Both the position numbers and the translations under genes were made by a program. This document shows, piece by piece, positions 9,257-17,653 of a stretch of 64,000 bases of DNA (positions are counted from its first letter, which is position 1; each line of letters opens with the position of its first letter). The notes beneath the pieces are model-generated. The model had not been told where the DNA came from, searched no databases, and worked only from the letters and a program-made list of their open reading frames with translations. Source of the stretch: Tenacibaculum sp. AHE14PA (GTDB taxonomy: Bacteria; Bacteroidota; Bacteroidia; Flavobacteriales; Flavobacteriaceae); contig NZ_CP058983.1 of NCBI RefSeq assembly GCF_019278465.1, positions 2,541,501 to 2,605,500 of the forward strand, in the 5' to 3' direction.

Positions 9257-9790
9257 ATGAATACGTTTGATATTATTATTGCAGCTTTACTTCTTTTCGG
9301 TTTTATAAGAGGATTAATGAAGGGGTTATTTGTTGAGGTTGCTTCTTTGGTTGCTTTGGTAGCTGGGGTTTATGGTGCAATACATTTTTCGTATTTTATT
9401 GCCGATTGGTTAAAAGATAGCGTTTCTTGGGACGAGAAGTATATTTCATTAGCTGCTTTTGCTGCAACATTTATTGTTATTATAATTACAATTTCTCTAT
9501 TGGGTAAAATATTAACTAAAATAGCCGATTTTGCTTCTTTAGGAATAATTAATAAAATTTTAGGCGGTGTTTTTGGCGCCTTAAAAATAGGTTTGATTTT
9601 AAGTGTTGTTTTTATTTTCTTCGGAAAGATGAATGATACGATTCCGTTTGTAAACAAAGAAAATTTAGAGGAATCTATTTTATATGCTCCTGTTAAAAAG
9701 ATAGCACCAACAATTTTTCCATCAATAATTAAAGATGATGGAGAAGTAACAATTCCTGAGATTGAAGAAACTTTAGAAGTTGAGGTATAA
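9257..9790 (+). CDS. CvpA family membrane protein
   Basis: A 177-aa protein with four predicted membrane helices (about 3-22, 27-46, 63-85, 104-126) and the CvpA pattern FDIIIAALLLFGFIRGLMKG. Family members are named for colicin V production, but their general function is uncertain, probably envelope-related. I took ATG 9257; the frame is open upstream to 9179 but that extension is Cys/Tyr-rich and absent from the family. A -7-like TATATTTG at 9182-9189 could serve it. A terminator follows directly. Confidence 0.88.
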   Translation: MNTFDIIIAALLLFGFIRGLMKGLFVEVASLVALVAGVYGAIHFSYFIADWLKDSVSWDEKYISLAAFAATFIVIIITISLLGKILTKIADFASLGIINKILGGVFGALKIGLILSVVFIFFGKMNDTIPFVNKENLEESILYAPVKKIAPTIFPSIIKDDGEVTIPEIEETLEVEV

Positions 9791-9823
9791 AAAAAATCCG
9801 AAGTTATTAACTTCGGATTTTTT
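9791..9823. terminator. Bidirectional terminator after cvpA
   Basis: Fifteen-bp perfect arms (9791-9805 and 9809-9823, with ATCCGAAGTT core) and a 3-base loop sit between the convergent cvpA and receptor genes. The ATCCGAAGTTATTA hairpin text recurs almost exactly at 14632. Confidence 0.9.
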
Positions 9824-9825
9824 GT

Positions 9826-12498
9826 TTAAAATCTATATTTTAATTTTAGCAATGCAAACCTAGGTAAAAGCCTGTATTCTGTTGTTGATGTTCCGATATC
9901 ACTAATAGAAAAACTCTTAAATGTTTTAGTATTTAATAAGTTTTTACCCGTTAGGTAAAGTGTTAATTTATTCTCTATAAGGTTGTAAGTAAGGCTAACA
10001 TCTATAAAATTATAAGTAGCATCTTTTTCTAAGTTTCCGAAATAATAGCGTTCAGATTGTATATCAGCATTAAATTTCTTGCTAAAAATAAAAGATAAAT
10101 CTAAGAAGCTTTTATTATTTGTAAATGAATTCTTAAAACCAGATTGTTGTATTTTAGAAGTGTTCCACTTTGTACCAAAGTGATAATTAAAAAAACTTCT
10201 AAAGCCAGAGCGTAAGTTTACACCATAATTATAATTGTTAGAAGTTACTTTTCTTAAGCCAGTATTGTTTACACTATTTTTAAACTCGCTTTTAGTATAG
10301 CCAACATCTAATTTAAGGTTAGAAGAAATCGATTTAAAATAATAATCTATTTTAGAGTTTAAGCTTACATATTCTCTATCTTTTACTACAATTTTTTCAG
10401 CTTGATTATAGTTTTGTTGTATTAAACTATTGCTCGAAAAGAAATCGTAATTTTTGGTATACATTAAGCTAAAATAAGCAAAAAAGCGATCACTATAATT
10501 ACCTAGCGAGTAGTTTAAATTTGCAGTTGATGAATTTAATTGATTAAAATTACCGGTACCTTTAGAAAAAGACCGGAAACTTGTTAATGCAAAATTGTTA
10601 TAAACATCTACTATTTTTGCATTTGTAGTATTGTAAGAAATTGAAGAGGTTATTTTATTGCTATCATTTATTTTCCAATTAATACCAATACTTGGATTTA
10701 TATAAAAGTAGTTTTCACTTTTACTAAGAGTATTGTCATTTAAACTGTTAGTAAGGTTGTGAAAGTTTAATTTACCAATAAGACTCAAATTTTTAATTTT
10801 TAAATGATATTTACTTTTTAAATACGCATCATTAACCTTGTACTCAGTTGTGTTTTTATAAGCAGCTGGAGTATTTACAATTGTATTATTTTCTAATAAA
10901 GTAAGTTGTGTGTTTAATTTATCGGCTCTATATTCATTACCTAATTGCAGCTCTAATAAATCACCGTTTTCTTTTCTGGTTAGTAAATGTGTATTAAAAC
11001 CAGCAAATGTCATTTCGCTATCGCTTAATTGTTGTATGTTATTTGCATTAGTAGAACTTGGAAATAAATCTTGAAATAAAAATTGATTTGTTTGATAATT
11101 TTGAGGTGATTTTTCAGTAATAAAACGTGCTGTTGTTACATAAACGTTTTTTTGATTGAGCTTATTTGTAAATATTATTTTTTGATCAAAAATATTATTT
11201 TGATGTTTTAAATTTTCGATAGTACTATTACCGTTAAAAGTTAAATTAGAAGTATCGTTAAAATCACCAAACTTATATTTGGTAGTATTTGTTAGCATTT
11301 TATTTTTATCGATGTTATAAATTACATCAACTTTACCAAAAGCAATGGTATTTTCATTGTTTAACTCAGTGTTTTCAGTGTTTGTAAAATTGGTGTTGGC
11401 AGTATTTATATTATCAATACTTGTTTCGGTATCACTATTTTCATCCCAATTTAAAAAACTTAAGGCTTTTATTTTTAGTTTTTTTGATGGGTTAAAAATA
11501 GCGTTTAAAGAAGCCAATTCGGTATTGTTAAAATTGGTTCTTTCTTTATCGAAAAATGAATTAAAAATAGATAAGTTTAATAAGTTTCTGGTAGATTGAT
11601 TATCACCAATACTACCTGGTTCGTTATAACTAGTGGGGTTTATTAAATGGTTTATGTTACCCGTAACATCGATACCTGTATTGTTAAGGCTTGTTAGAAA
11701 AAAGTATTTATTCTTTTTTCCGAAGTTCATTAGGTTGGCCTTTGTTTCGTAACGATTTTCAGAAAACAAACCATAGCCTAAACTGATGTTACCAAACCAA
11801 ATACGTTTTGCTTTTTCGTTTAATTTTAAATTTAAAGCAACTTTATCACTATTTTCTATGCCTTTTAAAAGATGGTTATTAGAATATCTTTTTAATACCT
11901 CTACTTCTTCAATAGGATGTGCAGGCATGTTTTTAGATAGTATTTGATAGCCTTTTTCAAAAAAATCATCACCATCAACCATTAGTTTTTCTATTTCTTG
12001 ATTTCCTACTTTTATTCTTCCTTCACTATCAATATTTAAACCAGGTATTTTTTTAAGTAAATCTTCTACCGTTTGCTCGGTACCATTGGTAAATGCTTTT
12101 GTTCTGAAACGAATGGTATCTTTTTGTATAAAAACAGCTTTCTCTGCCTTTATAATTACTTCATCTAAACTTATAGCATCCTCTTGTAAAACTGCATTAA
12201 TAGTAATTTTAGCTTGGTTTTTATTAACTCCTATTGGGGTTGTTTTAGGCTTAAATCCTAAGGATGAAAAAACTAAATTAAAACTTCCTGTTTTATTTGT
12301 TTTAAGTTGATAATAACCTTTGTTGTTTGAATAAGTATATGAAATATATTCTTTAAGTAAACTATCTTTTAAAATTACATTTCCTGCTATTATGTTATTC
12401 TTGCTATCTTTTAAAGTACCTGAAATTATAGTTTGTGAAAAACTATAAGTACATATTAAGAAAAAAAATAAAGTATTTACTTTTGTTTTTCTTCCCAT
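9826..12498 (-). CDS. Outer-membrane receptor-like beta-barrel protein with carboxypeptidase-like regulatory domain
   Basis: An 890-aa protein: signal peptide (1-22, ending FSQ), a carboxypeptidase-like regulatory fold (about 24-105), a plug-like segment (about 110-215, EQTVEDLLKKIPGLNIDSEG), then a long Asn/Tyr/Ser-rich beta-barrel ending in ...LKLKYRF with a terminal aromatic residue. It resembles the TonB-receptor-like proteins that commonly neighbour GLPGLI proteins in Flavobacteriia. Its ligand is unknown. The ATG at 12498 overlaps the preceding GLPGLI gene by 22 bases, which implies translational coupling and common function. The start is supported because the signal peptide begins there. 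Confidence 0.85.
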   Translation of the reverse strand: MGRKTKVNTLFFFLICTYSFSQTIISGTLKDSKNNIIAGNVILKDSLLKEYISYTYSNNKGYYQLKTNKTGSFNLVFSSLGFKPKTTPIGVNKNQAKITINAVLQEDAISLDEVIIKAEKAVFIQKDTIRFRTKAFTNGTEQTVEDLLKKIPGLNIDSEGRIKVGNQEIEKLMVDGDDFFEKGYQILSKNMPAHPIEEVEVLKRYSNNHLLKGIENSDKVALNLKLNEKAKRIWFGNISLGYGLFSENRYETKANLMNFGKKNKYFFLTSLNNTGIDVTGNINHLINPTSYNEPGSIGDNQSTRNLLNLSIFNSFFDKERTNFNNTELASLNAIFNPSKKLKIKALSFLNWDENSDTETSIDNINTANTNFTNTENTELNNENTIAFGKVDVIYNIDKNKMLTNTTKYKFGDFNDTSNLTFNGNSTIENLKHQNNIFDQKIIFTNKLNQKNVYVTTARFITEKSPQNYQTNQFLFQDLFPSSTNANNIQQLSDSEMTFAGFNTHLLTRKENGDLLELQLGNEYRADKLNTQLTLLENNTIVNTPAAYKNTTEYKVNDAYLKSKYHLKIKNLSLIGKLNFHNLTNSLNDNTLSKSENYFYINPSIGINWKINDSNKITSSISYNTTNAKIVDVYNNFALTSFRSFSKGTGNFNQLNSSTANLNYSLGNYSDRFFAYFSLMYTKNYDFFSSNSLIQQNYNQAEKIVVKDREYVSLNSKIDYYFKSISSNLKLDVGYTKSEFKNSVNNTGLRKVTSNNYNYGVNLRSGFRSFFNYHFGTKWNTSKIQQSGFKNSFTNNKSFLDLSFIFSKKFNADIQSERYYFGNLEKDATYNFIDVSLTYNLIENKLTLYLTGKNLLNTKTFKSFSISDIGTSTTEYRLLPRFALLKLKYRF

Positions 12499-13241
12499 TC
12501 GTATATAATCTCTTTAGCAGAATTTCTATCTGTAGACGATTTTATTACAGTAGTGCCTCTATCGCTATTTTTTGCATTTATTTTTGCGGTTCTTTCTTTA
12601 TCTCTATTAGGAACAATAACCTCAATATACTTTCTTAAAGGTATTGCTTTTTCTTCATTAGGGAAGTTGTTAATAGTTATAGTATCTTTAAAACTCACTT
12701 TAGTAACCCTAAAATACACTTCTTTTTTATCATCTTTTACTTCAATTATTAAACCTGGTAATCCTTGTAATTTCCACGGGCCAAATGGTACCGGTATTTT
12801 ATTTGTAAACCAAGTAGTATAGGTTCTACCTCTAAAATACCCAGTTGCTTTTTGGCATTTATATTCACCTATCTTTTTAAACTCATTTGTTATTTTCCAA
12901 TTAATTTTAGGCAATTGTTCTTTAAGAGACGACTTTGTTTTGGTATAACCAGATAATAATAGGTTCTTATTAATATCAGTAAAAACTTGCGGTCTATTAT
13001 CAGAGTCGGGTAGGGTAATATTAAGATTTCCATTTACCCTTTTTTTAGTCTCTTTTTTAAATCCATTACTTGTTTTTAATACAATATAATGCGATTTATT
13101 ATTATCTATTTTTAAAACTCCAGTGGTTTTATACAAGTGACTAATATTTGTAATAACATCATATTGTACCTCTAATGAGTTTTGCCCCATAACAGTTGCT
13201 GTTATTAAAAATAAAAATAGATTTAGAGTTATGTTTTTCAT
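12477..13241 (-). CDS. GLPGLI family protein (copy 2)
   Basis: A 254-aa exported protein (signal peptide about 1-19, ending MGQ) with the family hallmark GPWKLQGLPGLIIE near residue 150, preceded by RGRTYTTWFTNKIPVP. The GLPGLI family (TIGR01200) is restricted to Bacteroidota and has no established function. It is paralogous to the next gene upstream (13362), sharing the stretches EQLPKINWKI, EYKCQKATGYFRGRTYTT-like text and a terminal YEWEEKQ. Its 3' end overlaps the receptor-like gene by 22 bases, so the three form one operon. Confidence 0.92.
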   Translation of the reverse strand: MKNITLNLFLFLITATVMGQNSLEVQYDVITNISHLYKTTGVLKIDNNKSHYIVLKTSNGFKKETKKRVNGNLNITLPDSDNRPQVFTDINKNLLLSGYTKTKSSLKEQLPKINWKITNEFKKIGEYKCQKATGYFRGRTYTTWFTNKIPVPFGPWKLQGLPGLIIEVKDDKKEVYFRVTKVSFKDTITINNFPNEEKAIPLRKYIEVIVPNRDKERTAKINAKNSDRGTTVIKSSTDRNSAKEIIYEWEEKQK

Positions 13242-13361
13242 TTTTTTAAAGAAATTTTACTTTTTCAATTAGATATAAGTTCATTATTCAATTTTGTTAA
13301 TTGAATTGCTGCAATTTTTGTACCTTTTTTTACTCGATGTGAAATTATTTGGTTATCGCCC

Positions 13362-14123
13362 TTAATTTTGTTTTTCTTCCCATTCGTATATCATTTCTTT
13401 ATCTGTATCTCTATGAATTTTTGAAGTTACAGTTGTATTTCTATCACCATTTCTTGAATTAAATTTTGAATCTAGAGCTTTAAATTTATTTGGTACAATA
13501 ACTTCAAAAAATTTTCTAAATGGTATTGCTTTTTCTTTACTAGGTATATTAATAGTAAGTTCATGTTCTTTAAAACGAATAGAAGTAACATTAAATGAAA
13601 ATTGTGCTTTTTCATCTGTAGCTTCTATAATTAAACCTGGTAAACCTTGTAGTTTCCATGGGCCAAATGGTACAGGTATTTTAGTTGTAAAATATGTAGT
13701 ATAGGTTCTGCCTCTAAAGTATCCTATTGCTTTTTGGCAGTTATAGTCACCTATCTTTTTAAATTCATCAACTATTTTCCAATTAATTTTTGGTAATTGT
13801 TCCTTTAGAATGTTGTTTTTTCTAAACATTGGTACTGAACTAATAAGTATTTTAGTGCTAATGTCTGTAAAAACTTGAGGTCTTCTATCAGAATCAGGAA
13901 TTAAAAGATTTAATTGACCATCTATAACTCTTTCTTTAATTTTTTTTAACCCATTTTTGTTTTTCAAAACAGTATAATGAGACTTATCATTATCTATTTT
14001 TAAAATAGCTACTGCTTTGTAACTAGTATTGCTAATTACTTGGTAGGTCGCTTCTATAGAATTCTGTCCAAAAATAGTTGAGGTTATAAAGTATAATGAT
14101 ATTAGTATAATTATTTTTTTCAT
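13362..14123 (-). CDS. GLPGLI family protein (copy 1)
   Basis: A 253-aa exported paralogue of the downstream gene, with signal peptide (about 1-19, ending FGQ), RGRTYTTYFTTKIPVP, GPWKLQGLPGLIIE and the same YEWEEKQ terminus. The two copies align over their full length and clearly arose by tandem duplication. There are 120 bases between them, AT-rich, with a weak hairpin (13286-13306) that lacks a T-run. Function is unknown; the neighbouring outer-membrane barrel suggests surface or periplasmic work. Confidence 0.92.
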   Translation of the reverse strand: MKKIIILISLYFITSTIFGQNSIEATYQVISNTSYKAVAILKIDNDKSHYTVLKNKNGLKKIKERVIDGQLNLLIPDSDRRPQVFTDISTKILISSVPMFRKNNILKEQLPKINWKIVDEFKKIGDYNCQKAIGYFRGRTYTTYFTTKIPVPFGPWKLQGLPGLIIEATDEKAQFSFNVTSIRFKEHELTINIPSKEKAIPFRKFFEVIVPNKFKALDSKFNSRNGDRNTTVTSKIHRDTDKEMIYEWEEKQN

Positions 14124-14177
14124 TTACGATGTTCAATTTGTTAATCTTATAGTAATAATTCTTTTTCATATTTTGAT

Positions 14178-14204
14178 AAACAAGCTCACAAAGTGAGCTT
14201 GTTT
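14178..14204 (-). terminator. Hairpin after the small secreted-peptide gene
   Basis: A perfect 12-bp stem (AAACAAGCTCAC, 14178-14189, and complement 14193-14204) with an AAA loop begins 10 bases after the stop of the 14214 gene. The downstream T-run on the minus strand is short, so termination strength is uncertain. Confidence 0.6.
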
Positions 14205-14213
14205 ATGTACTGC

Positions 14214-14342
14214 CTATTCTAAAACGGCAGCTTTTAAACGTGCGTTTTCTTCTGCCGCATCAGCTGCAGCTTTACAGTTCGCTTTGTTATTTGCATAGGT
14301 TACCATTAGCATAAAAGCTAAAATAAAAATTACTTTTTTCAC
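14214..14342 (-). CDS. Small secreted peptide, 42 residues
   Basis: A short gene with a GTG start at 14342 and TAG stop at 14214. The product begins MKKVIFILAFMLMVTYA, a good signal peptide, followed by a mature region of about 24 residues rich in Ala, Glu and Lys with one Cys (NNKANCKAAADAAEEN). The start is supported by an AAGGAG Shine-Dalgarno-like sequence 11 bases upstream (minus strand, 14354-14359), unusual in this window, a candidate promoter at 14479-14509 and a hairpin after the stop. The single Cys is not in a clear lipobox. Function unknown. An ATG at codon 11 is a weaker alternative start. Confidence 0.65.
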   Translation of the reverse strand: MKKVIFILAFMLMVTYANNKANCKAAADAAEENARLKAAVLE

Positions 14343-14417
14343 ACTATTTATATCTCCTTAAGATCTTGAATGATTAGTTTAAGACCGGACAATAAATTAA
14401 TTACGCTTAAGTATTGG

Positions 14418-14447
14418 TTTACTAGGTAACTAGTTGTTGCTAGTAAA
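14418..14447. other. Leader hairpin in the 5' UTR of the small secreted-peptide gene
   Basis: Eight-bp arms TTTACTAG (14418-14425) and CTAGTAAA (14440-14447) lie in the ~130-base leader predicted between the 14479 promoter and the GTG at 14342. It could fold in the transcript. No riboswitch class is recognised. Confidence 0.35.
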
Positions 14448-14478
14448 TTTGTTTTAATAAATATAATTATTACTTATA

Positions 14479-14509
14479 CAAACATACAGTCCCAGCATAC
14501 AGTATACAA
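14479..14509 (-). promoter_or_regulatory. Candidate promoter of the small secreted-peptide gene
   Basis: On the minus strand TTG (14507-14509), 20 bases, then TATGTTTG (14479-14486) matches the Bacteroidota TTG-N19-20-TAnnTTTG pattern. The predicted transcript starts near 14472, giving a leader of about 130 bases. Confidence 0.5.
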
Positions 14510-14548
14510 TACCCAATATCCCTATTTGTTTGTTAGGGGTATTGGGTA
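14510..14548. promoter_or_regulatory. Palindrome directly upstream of the 14479 promoter
   Basis: TACCCAATATCCCTA (14510-14524) and TAGGGGTATTGGGTA (14534-14548) form a 15-bp stem with one G-T pair and a 9-base loop. It abuts the -33 element. A second, shorter dyad with AAATAGGGG/CCCTATTT text follows at about 14552-14570. This could be an activator or repressor site, or part of a transcript from the other side. No protein is known to bind it. Confidence 0.45.
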
Positions 14549-14631
14549 GTTAAATAGGGGTAACCCTATTTTTGTTAACTTTTCTTTAACATTTGTGTTT
14601 TATAATATCTATAATTCTAATTGTAGATATA

Positions 14632-14664
14632 AAAAAATCCGAAGTTATTAGCTTCGGATTTTTT
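14632..14664 (-). terminator. Terminator after the carbonic anhydrase operon
   Basis: Thirteen-bp arms (14632-14644 and 14652-14664, AAAAAATCCGAAG and complement) with flanking A/T runs lie 21 bases beyond the carbonic anhydrase stop. The text is nearly the same as the 9791 terminator. Confidence 0.88.
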
Positions 14665-14685
14665 AATTTTATAAAGTAGGTAGTA

Positions 14686-15315
14686 TTACAACATGGTAAC
14701 TTTACCTGTATGTAAAGAGTATACACCACCAACGATGGTAATTTCTCCGTTATCTTCCATTTCTTGTAAAATTTTACTTTTTTCGCGAATACGCTCCATA
14801 GTTAATTTTACATTGTTTTCAACCGTTTTAGCAACAAACGCACTGTTTGTTGAGTTTGCTTCGCCATCAACTTGTTCAGAAGCCATTTTTGCAGCTGGTA
14901 CAATATTATCTAACATTGCAGTAATATTACCAAGTTCTACACCATCACAAGCTGCTTTTACAGCCCCACAACTTTCGTGACCTAAAACAAATACCAATTT
15001 ACTTCCTGCAACTGCACAAGAATATTCCATCGATCCTAAAATGTCAACATTTTCGAAATTTCCAGCTACACGAGCTACGAAAACATCACCAATTGTTTGG
15101 TCGAAAACCATTTCTACCGGTACACGTGAATCTATACAAGATAAAATTACTGCTTTTGGAAATTGCCCATCTATAGTTTGCTTTACTAATTCAGGTACAT
15201 TACTTGCGGTTAAGTTATTTGCAACATAACGTTCATTACCTTCTAAAAGGTTTTGTAAAACGCCTTTAGGTGTTAAAGCACTTTGCACATTTTTAGTTAT
15301 TGCTGTATTTCTCAT
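14686..15315 (-). CDS. Beta-class carbonic anhydrase
   Basis: A 209-aa enzyme interconverting CO2 and bicarbonate. The zinc site is complete: Cys60 and Asp62/Arg64 in CIDSRVP, His113 and Cys116 in HESCGAVKAA. There is no signal peptide, so it is cytoplasmic. It lies 5 bases downstream of a SulP anion transporter, so the pair probably forms a bicarbonate uptake/interconversion unit, as known for SulP-carbonic anhydrase pairings and fusions. Substrate of the transporter is inferred from this linkage. Confidence 0.96.
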   Translation of the reverse strand: MRNTAITKNVQSALTPKGVLQNLLEGNERYVANNLTASNVPELVKQTIDGQFPKAVILSCIDSRVPVEMVFDQTIGDVFVARVAGNFENVDILGSMEYSCAVAGSKLVFVLGHESCGAVKAACDGVELGNITAMLDNIVPAAKMASEQVDGEANSTNSAFVAKTVENNVKLTMERIREKSKILQEMEDNGEITIVGGVYSLHTGKVTML

Positions 15316-15320
15316 TTTTT

Positions 15321-17192
15321 TTAATTTTTAAATTCGTCTTTTACGTTTTCTTTTATCCATTTAACACAAGTGTTAAAATTTTTAAAGATGTGTTCTTTGG
15401 GAATAAAATTTGGAATGATACCTATTCGTTCCATCATATATCTTGGTTGTTTTAGTAAGTTAACAAACAAGACGTCAATATTTTTTTTCTTTAAATCCTG
15501 CAACATATCTTCCATGGCATATAAACCAGATTGATCCATATATTGCATTCTACCTAAACGCATAATTACTGTAGAAGCTGTATCGGGTATTTGTTTTGCA
15601 AGTGCTTGGAAATCGCTTGTAGAACCAAAAAACAATGGGCCTTTTATATGTTTTATAAAAATTTCTTGTTTTAATTCTTTAGGGAAATTTATTTCATCTG
15701 GCCAAGCCTCTTCATCTAATGATTTTAAATCTGATCGTTCGGCTGTTAAATCCCCAATTTTTTTCATAAACATTAAAGAAGCAATTACTAAACCAATACC
15801 TACTGCGTATACTAAGTTCCAAAAAGTAGATAATAACATTACAACTAGCATAATAATAACCTCAGAACTTACTTTAAAAGGTCCGATTTTAGCATCTTTA
15901 GGCAAAGCAGGAATTGCTTTTAAACCTTTATAATCCATAACACCAATACCTACTGTAATTAATATACCGGCTAAAACACCTGCTGGTATTAAAGAAGCTA
16001 TTGGACCTAATCCTAATAAAATTACCAATAACATAAGACCAGCTATCATACCAGATAATTTGGTTTTACCACCAGAATTAATATTTACAACGGTACGGAT
16101 TGTTGCTCCGGCACCAGGTATTCCACCAAAAACAGCAGCAATACTATTACCAATTCCTTGTCCTATTAATTCTTTATTTGGTTTGTGCTTTGTTTTAGTC
16201 ATATTATCAGCAACAACTGATGTTAACAATGAATCGATAGCTCCTAATAAAGAAAGTGTTAAAGCTGTAAAAATATAAGGTGTTATATTTCCAATACTAA
16301 AATCGGTAAAAATACCTAGGTTAGGAACCGGAAATCCGCCTGGTATTTCTTGTATAGGACGATAACTTGTTGGGAAAAACAGTAAAGCAACTCCCGTCAT
16401 TACAACTAGTGCTACTAATGTACTTGGCACAGCAGTAGTAATACGTTTAAAACCATAGATAATAAAAATGGTTCCTAGCGCTAAAGCTAATTGTAACCAG
16501 TTAATGTTTTTTAAAGCTCTTGGCAATACTTTTAATGTACCTAGTACACCAGAAGCTTCTTTTCCTGCTAAAGTTTCACTTTCCTTTAAAATGTCAGCTT
16601 GAGTTGTAGCTTCAGATCTTTTTATAGTTTCTCTAAAATCTTCTAGTACTAAAATTCCCTGACCAGCTTCTTCTTTTAAAATGTTTTCTAAGATTAGCTC
16701 TTCCGCTTGGGGTTTAAATTGCTCAACAAATTTAGCGTCTTCCTTTGCATAGTAACCTATTGCAGGTAAAATTTGAGTAACCAAAATAATAACTCCAATA
16801 GCAGTCATAAATCCAGATACTACAGGATAAGGAATGTAACGGATATATTTACCCAAGCCTAAAACTCCTAGCGCTATTTGAAATAGACCAGCAAGTAAGA
16901 AAACCATTAAAATTGTAGGTAATGCTTTTGTTACATCACCATCATTTGTGGCAAGTATACCAGCAATAACTACCATACTTACAGCCGTCATCGGTGCAGT
17001 TGGTCCTGATATTTGTGTGTCTGTACCACCAAATAAGGCAGCAAAAAAAGCTATAAAAATAGCTCCGTATAAACCTGCAGCCGGACCTAAACCAGAACTA
17101 ACACCAAAGGCTAATGCTAAAGGTAGAGCTACAATTCCGGCAGTAATACCACCAAATAAATCTCCTTTGAAATTTGAGAATAATTTTTTCAT
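15321..17192 (-). CDS. SulP family anion permease with STAS domain (bicarbonate or sulfate)
   Basis: A 623-aa inner-membrane transporter with roughly 10-14 helices from residue ~10 to ~490 and a C-terminal STAS domain (about 510-615, including MRLGRMQYMDQSGLYAMED). Hallmarks include the first-helix GIVALPLALAFGVSSGLGP and TALTLSLLGAIDSLLTSVVAD. A hydrophilic insert of about 65 residues (about 150-215) lies between membrane segments. The carbonic anhydrase gene directly downstream favours bicarbonate import, possibly sodium-coupled in a marine cell, but sulfate cannot be excluded from sequence alone. Confidence 0.93.
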   Translation of the reverse strand: MKKLFSNFKGDLFGGITAGIVALPLALAFGVSSGLGPAAGLYGAIFIAFFAALFGGTDTQISGPTAPMTAVSMVVIAGILATNDGDVTKALPTILMVFLLAGLFQIALGVLGLGKYIRYIPYPVVSGFMTAIGVIILVTQILPAIGYYAKEDAKFVEQFKPQAEELILENILKEEAGQGILVLEDFRETIKRSEATTQADILKESETLAGKEASGVLGTLKVLPRALKNINWLQLALALGTIFIIYGFKRITTAVPSTLVALVVMTGVALLFFPTSYRPIQEIPGGFPVPNLGIFTDFSIGNITPYIFTALTLSLLGAIDSLLTSVVADNMTKTKHKPNKELIGQGIGNSIAAVFGGIPGAGATIRTVVNINSGGKTKLSGMIAGLMLLVILLGLGPIASLIPAGVLAGILITVGIGVMDYKGLKAIPALPKDAKIGPFKVSSEVIIMLVVMLLSTFWNLVYAVGIGLVIASLMFMKKIGDLTAERSDLKSLDEEAWPDEINFPKELKQEIFIKHIKGPLFFGSTSDFQALAKQIPDTASTVIMRLGRMQYMDQSGLYAMEDMLQDLKKKNIDVLFVNLLKQPRYMMERIGIIPNFIPKEHIFKNFNTCVKWIKENVKDEFKN

Positions 17193-17296
17193 AAATTAAA
17201 TATAATCGATTGTTAATCTTTTTTAAAATAAAAAAGATAGTGAAATGTGTTTGTAATCTCAAAATAAATGAGAGTTACTTTTAAAAATGTAGTAAG

Positions 17297-17596
17297 TTAT
17301 ATTAGCTCCGGAGGTGGAGTTAATATTTTAGGATGTTGAGAAATGTAGTTTTTTGATTTAAAACGGACATTTTTCTTTTTTTGAACATCATTAAAGAAAA
17401 CAGAAGTATTGTTCGCCAATAAAGAGGTTTTTAAATCTAAAACCTTTAGTACTTTATGACTTTTATTCTCCTCTTCTTCATTTAATTCTAAAAAAATAGT
17501 AATGTCTTGATTTTTATCAACCAAAGATATAACCGTAGGTATAATAATAATACCTGCGAATAAAATGATAAAGAAAAATGCTATTTTAGATTTCAA
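17297..17596 (-). CDS. Small single-pass membrane protein at the end of the Bat operon
   Basis: A 99-aa protein with one N-terminal hydrophobic helix (about 5-25) followed by a charged, Lys-rich extracytoplasmic segment ending in PPPELI. No family is recognised. It is in the same direction as batE, 57 bases downstream, so it may be a last member of that operon. Only the clean open frame and signal-anchor design support it; the sequence is of plausible composition. Confidence 0.6.
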   Translation of the reverse strand: MKSKIAFFFIILFAGIIIIPTVISLVDKNQDITIFLELNEEEENKSHKVLKVLDLKTSLLANNTSVFFNDVQKKKNVRFKSKNYISQHPKILTPPPELI

Positions 17597-17653
17597 ATGA
17601 AACTAGTTTCTTTTATGAAAAGCAAAATTAACCAATTTTATAGACTTAAAATG

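Noticed and set aside
13286-13306. Hairpin between the two GLPGLI genes as a terminator
   Set aside because: The 8-bp stem is all A/T with one G-C pair and lacks a T-run on the minus strand, so the genes are more likely one transcript.
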